A stretch of DNA of 64,000 nucleotides, from assembly GCA_947630025.1 (NCBI GenBank), contig CANRFZ010000011.1, forward strand, positions 44,988-108,987, in the 5' to 3' direction. The notes beneath the pieces are model-generated. The model was not told the DNA's origin, made no database searches, and worked only from the letters and a program-made list of their open reading frames with translations. The first letter of the stretch is position 1. Each line of letters begins with the position of its first letter. Origin of the DNA: an uncultured Lachnospiraceae bacterium. GTDB lineage: Bacteria; Bacillota; Clostridia; Lachnospirales; Lachnospiraceae. Positions 58,826-64,000 of the stretch are shown here, piece after piece. The translations under genes and the position numbers were made by a program.

Positions 58826-60496
58826 CTACTCCAAGATATCCTCATCCGACTCCGCCGCCGCGCCGTCCGCATCGCCCGACGCCGCATCATCCTCCGCTCC
58901 CGGCTCCTCCACCGTGGGGATCGGATCGTCGCCGCTGCCTTTGTAGAGAATCTGCACGGTGAAGCTCACCTGCGGCTCCTCGGCCAGCACCTGTCCGGGC
59001 AGCGCCGCCCCGGTGTCGGTCAGCGCGGTGACTTCCACGCTGTCCACCGTCTCAAATGTCCGGAAACGCTGGATCAGCGCCGCCGCGTCTTTTTTGTCCG
59101 CCACGGAGACAGACATCGTAACGCCCGTCGTATTGGAGGCAAAGGCTTTGACATTCAGCGTGGAGGGCATCTTTTCCTCCATCTCCGCGATGAAATCCAC
59201 CAGCCTGTCATTGGGCGTCACCGTCGTGCCGTAATAGTACCCCAGTTTCTGATAACTGTAGCGCTCCTGCAGGAACTCCTTATAAATCTCCTCGGCGGGC
59301 TCCAGCTCCTCGGCGCGCTCGGTCAGCCTCTCGTTCTCCGAGGACGCCTGATGGTAGCCGGCCAGCGCCACCGCCGCCAGCGCCGCCGCTACGACAAACC
59401 CCGCCACCATGACGAGGATGCAGATCTTAAACATATCTTCCTGTCCGGGGAGAAGCTGCATCGAGCTGCGCCCTTCCTCCTCCGGCATAAAACCGATGGG
59501 CGCGATGGCCGCGCCGATACAGGTCAGGTACTCGCCCAGATTTTCGTCCCGAAACGCCCGCTCGAGCTGCGAGCCGCGGGCCGCCGCAAAAGGCGTCATC
59601 GGCACATCGAGTCCCCGCGACAGGGCCTCGGCGAAACCCACGTAGTCCGCCCCGACGCCCGCCAGATACGCCTGCTCGATGACGAGGCCGCTGTTATTGC
59701 GGGCAAAGAACTCCACCACCCGCGCGATGCCGCCGATCAGATAGCTGAGGGCCTGCGTCACCGTCTCGTTCATGCAGTCCTGCGTCCGCAGCGCGTCCAC
59801 CGCCGACGCATAATCCGACGCACTGTTTTCCGGGTCCGCCATCACCGCCAGCACCGCGTCCTCCGCGCCGTAGGAAACCGTCCTCTGGAGCAGCAGCTCC
59901 TGATCCCGCAGGATCGTCACGATCGTGGAAATCTCATCCACCTTGACGACCATCTGCACGCCGGGGCCGCACTGCCGCCGGACGATCTGGTAGATACTGT
60001 GGCCGCTGTAGTCCAACGCCGCCACCGTCAGCCCCAGCGCCTTAGCCAGCTGGAAATAGCCGCCCGTGACCATCCGGGGAGCCGCAAAGACGAGCACTTT
60101 GTACTGCTTCGCCGCGCCCTCGTTCTCTACCGTCCCGAGCAGCGAATAGCCGATCTCGTACTGCTCCAAATCCACCGGAAAGTAGTCGGAGACGTTGGCG
60201 TTGACGAGATCCTTGATTTTATTTTCTTTTACAAAAGGAATCGTCACCTCACGGCTGGCGATCTTGGTCGAATTGACGGAAAAGATGACCTGCTTCGTCC
60301 TGATCCTGTGCTCCGCCAGCGCAGAGCGGATCGCCCCGGCCAGCTCGTCATTGACCGACAGGATGCCGTCCGTCACCGCGCCCTGCGGCGTGTCTATCGA
60401 AAAAGAACTGTAGACCTTGGGATTCTTCGCCTTGTAATCTTCCTCGCAGATCCGTATTTTGGACGCCCCGATTTCTATCCCCAGTATCTTAGGCAT
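58826..60496 (-). CDS. PilM-PilN fusion protein
   Basis: 556 aa. Residues 1 to about 340 are an actin-like PilM ATPase (KILGIEIGASKIRI, VKVDEISTIVTILRD, GGIARVVEFF). A transmembrane helix (about 350-375), a coiled coil and a PilN-like domain (about 430-510, with VDSVEVTALTD) follow, then an acidic tail. PilM and PilN are normally separate genes; here PilM's cytoplasmic partner helix is covalently joined. No separate pilN lies next to it. Confidence 0.82.
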   Translation of the reverse strand: MPKILGIEIGASKIRICEEDYKAKNPKVYSSFSIDTPQGAVTDGILSVNDELAGAIRSALAEHRIRTKQVIFSVNSTKIASREVTIPFVKENKIKDLVNANVSDYFPVDLEQYEIGYSLLGTVENEGAAKQYKVLVFAAPRMVTGGYFQLAKALGLTVAALDYSGHSIYQIVRRQCGPGVQMVVKVDEISTIVTILRDQELLLQRTVSYGAEDAVLAVMADPENSASDYASAVDALRTQDCMNETVTQALSYLIGGIARVVEFFARNNSGLVIEQAYLAGVGADYVGFAEALSRGLDVPMTPFAAARGSQLERAFRDENLGEYLTCIGAAIAPIGFMPEEEGRSSMQLLPGQEDMFKICILVMVAGFVVAAALAAVALAGYHQASSENERLTERAEELEPAEEIYKEFLQERYSYQKLGYYYGTTVTPNDRLVDFIAEMEEKMPSTLNVKAFASNTTGVTMSVSVADKKDAAALIQRFRTFETVDSVEVTALTDTGAALPGQVLAEEPQVSFTVQILYKGSGDDPIPTVEEPGAEDDAASGDADGAAAESDEDILE

Positions 60497-60581
60497 GATG
60501 TACCCCTTTCACTGTTTGCTGTCCTGTATCTCATGATGTATCTGATGCGGCGCGCCCGATGTGTCCGCGGGAGCCGCCGCG

Positions 60582-61340
60582 CTATATTCCCAGATAAGAC
60601 AAATACCATACGAGCATCTGCCGCCCGCACAGGACGGAAAGCATCACTCCTATGGACAGATACGGCCCGAAGGCAAGCACATGGCCCTGGCCGCTTATTT
60701 TCATACGCAGCAAATGGATCACGGAACCGACGATGCAGCCCAGCACAAAGGCCAGTACGATCAGCTGCCAGCCCAGCAGCAGCCCGCAGACCGCCATCAG
60801 CTTAATATCGCCGCCGCCGATGCCCCGGCCCCGCGTGATCCGGTAGATCAGATATAAAAAGGCGCTGACCGCGAAGAAGCCGATCAGATAGTCGAACCAG
60901 CCGACATAGTCCGTCGCCACGCGGATCAGCCCCAGCGCCAGTATCCACAGATTGATCCCCGGCGGGATCTCGTATGTCCTAAAGTCGATTACGCTGAGCA
61001 CAATCAGCGCGGAGAACAGGAAAGCGTATAGTAGGGCCTCTACGCTAAAGCCGTATTCCCAATAGATCAGGCACCAGAGCACTCCGTTCAGCAGCTCGAC
61101 CAGAGGATACTGAACGGAGATCTGCTGCTTACACTTGCGGCACCTGCCCCGCAGAAACACCCAGCTGAACAGCGGTATCAGATCGTACCAGCGAAGCTGA
61201 TAACCGCAGCCCATACAGTGCGACCGCACCCGCACGATGCTCTCGTGCACCGGGATGCGGTAGATGCAGACATTTAAGAAGCTGCCGATCACGATCCCGT
61301 ACAGAAATATGATCCCATAAACCACTACTGCAGGTAACAT
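60582..61340 (-). CDS. pilD: Prepilin peptidase PilD
   Basis: 252 aa, with about seven transmembrane helices. The zinc-binding pairs are C42xxC45 and C67xxC70. The aspartic protease residues are Asp118 (SVIDFRTYEIPP) and Asp177 in the GxGD motif (GIGGGDIKL). It removes the leader from prepilins and may N-methylate them. All prepilins of this operon are its likely substrates. Confidence 0.95.
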   Translation of the reverse strand: MLPAVVVYGIIFLYGIVIGSFLNVCIYRIPVHESIVRVRSHCMGCGYQLRWYDLIPLFSWVFLRGRCRKCKQQISVQYPLVELLNGVLWCLIYWEYGFSVEALLYAFLFSALIVLSVIDFRTYEIPPGINLWILALGLIRVATDYVGWFDYLIGFFAVSAFLYLIYRITRGRGIGGGDIKLMAVCGLLLGWQLIVLAFVLGCIVGSVIHLLRMKISGQGHVLAFGPYLSIGVMLSVLCGRQMLVWYLSYLGI

Positions 61341-61390
61341 AACGGGTGTCCTTTCCGGCAGACCTCACAACAGGCGCCAAACACTGTCCG

Positions 61391-61436
61391 CCGCCCGACA
61401 GTTTTCATAATAAATGTTATTTATCCTGTCGGGTGG
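61391..61436 (-). other. Hairpin downstream of the major pilin gene
   Basis: CCGCCCGACAG pairs with CTGTCGGGTGG (one mismatch) across a 24-base loop, in the 113-base gap between pilA and pilD. There is no T tract. It may protect the pilin mRNA or limit read-through so that the pilin is made in excess. Confidence 0.5.
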
Positions 61437-61453
61437 TGAAACGGTGGGATGAT

Positions 61454-61951
61454 TTAGAATACCTTTGTGGATACAGTTGTGTCACTTACAGTCTCCATCC
61501 ACTGCTTACACTGAACGGTCATAACATTAGTGGCAGGATCAATAGTAGCCTCAATCTTTACCTGATCATAGCCGCCAACTACCGAACCTTTATAAGTATT
61601 AGATGACAACTTAACCTTAGAAAGATCGCCTAATGTATCTGTCAACTCTTTTTTAATTTTAGCAGCATCGCCGTTTGTGCCTACTGTCGGATCTTGCATT
61701 TCACCAGCGGCATTGAACGTAACTGTGATAGAGCCATCCATAGCCTTAATCAGTGCCTCATCTGCACTTGTCATCTTCAGAACGTCAGCGATCTCGCCCA
61801 TAGCCGTGTTATCTTTCTGCAGGCGGGATTTCTCGACATATCTCAGATACTGAGGCGCCAGCACACCGATCAGGATAGCCATGATCGCTACTACGATAAT
61901 CAGCTCGACCAGCGAGAAACCTTTGTTTGTCAATGATTTTTGATTCTTCAT
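61454..61951 (-). CDS. pilA: Major type IV pilin
   Basis: 165 aa. A ten-residue basic leader, then G11^F12SLVELIIVVAIMAIL with Glu at +5. The mature domain is 154 residues, with the usual central Lys/Thr-rich strands. The C-terminus lacks the disulphide-loop cysteines common in Gram-negative pilins; a single Cys lies in the VQCKQWM segment near residue 150. It is AT-richer in codon use than its neighbours, perhaps for high expression. AAGGAG precedes the ATG. Confidence 0.93.
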   Translation of the reverse strand: MKNQKSLTNKGFSLVELIIVVAIMAILIGVLAPQYLRYVEKSRLQKDNTAMGEIADVLKMTSADEALIKAMDGSITVTFNAAGEMQDPTVGTNGDAAKIKKELTDTLGDLSKVKLSSNTYKGSVVGGYDQVKIEATIDPATNVMTVQCKQWMETVSDTTVSTKVF

Positions 61952-62019
61952 TTTTTCTTCTCCTTTTTCATAATATTTTTTATCTTAAACGCCTGCCCTA
62001 CCCGGCGTCTAATTCGTAT

Positions 62020-63234
62020 TTACAGCGTATCCAGCGCCTCGTACATCTTCATCATCGGCGCCAGCACGGACGCGATCAGCACGCCCACGATGCCCGCCAG
62101 CACGATGATGATCGCCGGCTCCATCGCCGCCATCAGCGACTGCACCGCCATCTCGACTTCCTCGTCATAATAGTCCGCCAGCTTATCCAGCATACTCTCC
62201 AGCGCGCCGGACTCCTCGCCGATCCTGACCATATGGTAGACCATCGGCGGGAACAGGCCGCTCTCCTGCAGCGGCGCAGACAACGGCACGCCCAGCCCGA
62301 TCTGGTCCCGCGCGTCCTGCAGCGCCTCCTTGAACCAGATATTGCCCATCGTATTGGCGACCATATCCACCGCCTCCACCATCGGCACGCCCGCGCCCAT
62401 CAGCGTACTCAGCGTCCGCGCCATCGACGCCGACGCGGATTTCACCGTGAGATTCTTAAACGCCGGCACCGTCGTCGCGATCTTGCCGAAGAAATGCTTG
62501 CCCGCGCTCGTGCCCGCGAACGTCTTCACGCCGATCGCCACCGCCGCCACGACCGCGATGATCAGATACCACCGCGCCTTAATAAAGTCGCTGGCGTTCA
62601 GCACGCCCTGCGTCAGCGCGGGCAGCTCCGTGTCCAGCTCCTCGAACATCCCGGCGTACTGCGGGATGACGAATACCAGCATCACGATGACTACGACGAT
62701 GGCCACGATCATCAGCACGATCGGGTAGATCATCGCCTTCTTGACGAGGGACTGCGTCTTGCTATTGCGCTCGAGCTGCGTCGCCACACGCTCCAGCGAC
62801 GTCTCCAGACTTCCGGACGCCTCGCCCGCCGCCACCATGTTAATCATCAGGTTCGGAAAGATCTTAGGGAACTCCATCAGCGACGCGGCGAGCGACTCGC
62901 CCTTTTCCATATTGGCACGCACCGCCTCCAGCGCCCGCTGCAGCTTCTTATTCTCGGTCTGCTCGCAGAGCATCTTCATGGCCTCGAGGATGCTCACGCC
63001 GGCCCGCGTCATGCTGACGAACTGGCGGCAGAACACGCCGAGGTCTCTGGGCGTCGGCTTCCCGCCGAGGTCGATATTGATGTCCTTATTCAGCATATTC
63101 TGTTCCGAGATCTTCACGACCGTGAGGTTCTGCCGTTTCAGCTCGGCGCGCGCGGCGCCGACGGAATCCGTCTCTATGCTGCCTTTCTGTGTCTTTCCGG
63201 CCTTGTCTATCGCTTCATATCCGTATACAGGCAT
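62020..63234 (-). CDS. pilC: Type IV pilus platform protein PilC (GspF family)
   Basis: 404 aa from ATG 63234 (AGGAG eight bases upstream). A longer in-frame start at 63396 runs through repeat DNA and is rejected. Two GspF domains are present (PTPRDLGVFCRQFVSMTRAGV near residue 60 and LSTLMGAGVPMVEAVDMV near 270), with three transmembrane segments. It is the first gene of the operon. Confidence 0.95.
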   Translation of the reverse strand: MPVYGYEAIDKAGKTQKGSIETDSVGAARAELKRQNLTVVKISEQNMLNKDINIDLGGKPTPRDLGVFCRQFVSMTRAGVSILEAMKMLCEQTENKKLQRALEAVRANMEKGESLAASLMEFPKIFPNLMINMVAAGEASGSLETSLERVATQLERNSKTQSLVKKAMIYPIVLMIVAIVVVIVMLVFVIPQYAGMFEELDTELPALTQGVLNASDFIKARWYLIIAVVAAVAIGVKTFAGTSAGKHFFGKIATTVPAFKNLTVKSASASMARTLSTLMGAGVPMVEAVDMVANTMGNIWFKEALQDARDQIGLGVPLSAPLQESGLFPPMVYHMVRIGEESGALESMLDKLADYYDEEVEMAVQSLMAAMEPAIIIVLAGIVGVLIASVLAPMMKMYEALDTL

Positions 63235-63340
63235 TGTGTGGTCTCCTAGGGGGCGGGGTAACTTCTTCCGCCGGGGCGAGGGGTGAGCTATCAGGGTGCG
63301 GCTACGCGGCGGCGCTGCGCGGGAATCCCGGTGGGTTCGG

Positions 63341-63493
63341 CGCGCGGGGCGCGTCCTATTATGTTCGGGTGCCCGATATCTTCCACTCGAATACACCGAG
63401 AGGGGTTCGAGGGCGCCGGGCGCGCGGGGCGCGTCCTACTATGTTCGGGTGCCCGATATCTTCCACTCGAATACACCGAGAGGGGTTCGAGGG
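63341..63493. repeat. 80-bp tandem repeat in the pilC leader
   Basis: Two copies with a period of exactly 80 bases (63341-63413 and 63421-63493), one mismatch over 73 bases. Each contains two short inverted repeats (CGGG-TG-CCCG and CTCGAA...TTCGAG). A degenerate third fragment lies at about 63331. Confidence 0.85.
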
Positions 63494-63598
63494 TGGACGG
63501 GCACCGCGGGGCGCGCGGCGAAATAGCTACTATATCGTATGCCGCCTCTCTAATCTATGTCTCAATGTACGTTTACTAAATCCATCGAACAATACGTT

Positions 63599-63685
63599 AA
63601 AATGTACGGAAATGTGCTAAAACGGGATATATCTTTGTTCCAAAAATGTACGGAAATGCGCTAAAACAGGATATATCTTCGTTCC
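63599..63685. repeat. 44-bp tandem repeat in the pilC leader
   Basis: AATGTACGGAAATGYGCTAA and the following GGATATATCTTYGTTCC occur twice with a period of 44 bases (starts 63601 and 63645). Confidence 0.85.
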
Positions 63686-63750
63686 GCACGAGACGATTTT
63701 AACGGTGCGAGCTCTCCCCACGAGCCCCCCCCCGCTTCTATTACAATCCT

Positions 63751-63779
63751 ATCATAGCATAATCGACGAAAATAATCAA
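63751..63779 (-). promoter_or_regulatory. Promoter of the pil operon
   Basis: Minus-strand TTGATT and TATGAT are 17 bases apart. Transcription would start near 63744, giving an unusually long leader of about 510 bases before pilC, which carries a run of nine G (63725-63733) and both tandem repeats. Confidence 0.6.
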
Positions 63780-64000
63780 TTATTTTTGAATAAAATATTG
63801 ATTTTGCACAAAGAAGTGTTTAAAAAGCCCTTAAATTCTAGTACTTTCGGGCGGGGATTTTTTAGTGATTTTGAGTGATTTTTTAGTGATTTTTGGGGGA
63901 AGTGGGGTGAGGGAGGGAAAATGCGGGGGGGGGTAGGATGGCTGCGCGGGTGGGAGTGGCGATCGGGGGAGGGGATGTGGCTACGCGGGTGGGGTTGGGG

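Larger units (their letters stand above)
63235..64000. other. Leader and upstream region of the pil operon
   Basis: 766 bases with no supported gene. It holds the 80-bp and 44-bp repeats, the nine-base C/G run, the promoter, an AT-rich stretch with three AGTGATTTT units (63864-63893), then a G-rich plus strand to the window end (63894-64000) with several runs of four to nine G. Plus-strand frames through it are repeat translations. Confidence 0.6.

Noticed and set aside
63341..63493. CRISPR array
   Set aside because: Only two long (73-base) copies separated by 7-8 bases, with no cas genes; it is a tandem duplication.
63189..63620. Plus-strand protein over the 80-bp repeats
   Set aside because: Its sequence is only the translation of the tandem repeat (GRAPRGARGAS-like), with no SD and overlap of pilC.
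63235..63750. c-di-GMP riboswitch controlling the pilus operon
   Set aside because: Such riboswitches regulate pili in other Clostridia, but I could not find the conserved GEMM-I or GEMM-II core on the minus strand here.
1..64000. tRNA or rRNA genes
   Set aside because: No tRNA-like cloverleaf with CCA end or rRNA signature was recognised. The GGTTCGAG in the 80-bp repeat lacks the other arms.

Overview
This window looks like chromosomal DNA of a motile, GC-rich member of the Clostridia, most probably Lachnospiraceae. The evidence is a single very long Firmicute-type fla/che operon (FliY, CheC, CheD, FapA, FlbD, a TIGR02530-type protein, SRP-like FlhF with FlhG), a CodY regulator, and clostridial accessory genes. 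Species cannot be named from the sequence alone. Almost everything is transcribed from the minus strand; only a decayed AbiE locus lies on the plus strand.

Region 1 (about 1-36,100, minus). The operon reads right to left: flgB-flgC-fliE-fliF-fliG-fliH-fliI-fliJ-motE-like-fliK-flgD-TIGR02530-flgE-flbD-motA-motB-fliL-fliM-fliY-cheY-fliO-fliP-fliQ-fliR-flhB-flhA-flhF-flhG-pilZ-cheB-cheA-cheW-cheC-cheD-(membrane protein)-sigma28-fapA-(104 aa protein)-DUF6115-(truncated membrane protein at the window edge). Genes overlap or lie a few bases apart. A sigma-A promoter precedes flgB. A good sigma-28-type site precedes fliK. A hairpin followed by a new sigma-A promoter separates flgE from flbD-motAB.

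Region 2 (36,100-39,660). codY has a CodY-box-like sequence beside its own promoter and a terminator downstream. topA has its own promoter. Between codY and flgB is a GC-rich nested inverted repeat that may be a structured RNA.

Region 3 (39,660-42,180) is an AT-richer accessory island. It holds an AbiEi-type antitoxin with intact promoter and operator, a toxin gene cut to 20 codons, and an intact two-gene toxin-antitoxin module of the Panacea (SocA-like, DUF4065) type. A LexA/SOS box over a promoter start site lies upstream of that module. Related GACGGC inverted-repeat elements sit at both ends of the island.

Region 4 (42,180-63,780, minus) is a type IV pilus operon: promoter-pilC-pilA-pilD-pilM/N fusion-pilO-(PilV-like prepilin)-(PilX-like, 828 aa)-(FimT-like prepilin)-(PilW-like prepilin)-giant secreted protein (2136 aa)-pilB. 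The giant gene follows four minor-pilin-like genes, exactly where pilY1 lies in Gram-negative minor pilin operons, and carries several EF-hand-like calcium loops. It is a strong candidate for a large pilus-tip protein. Most of the long gaps in this operon contain a different family of tandem or palindromic repeats, and two coding regions contain them too. No pilT is present. The last 220 bases are AT-rich then G-rich non-coding DNA.
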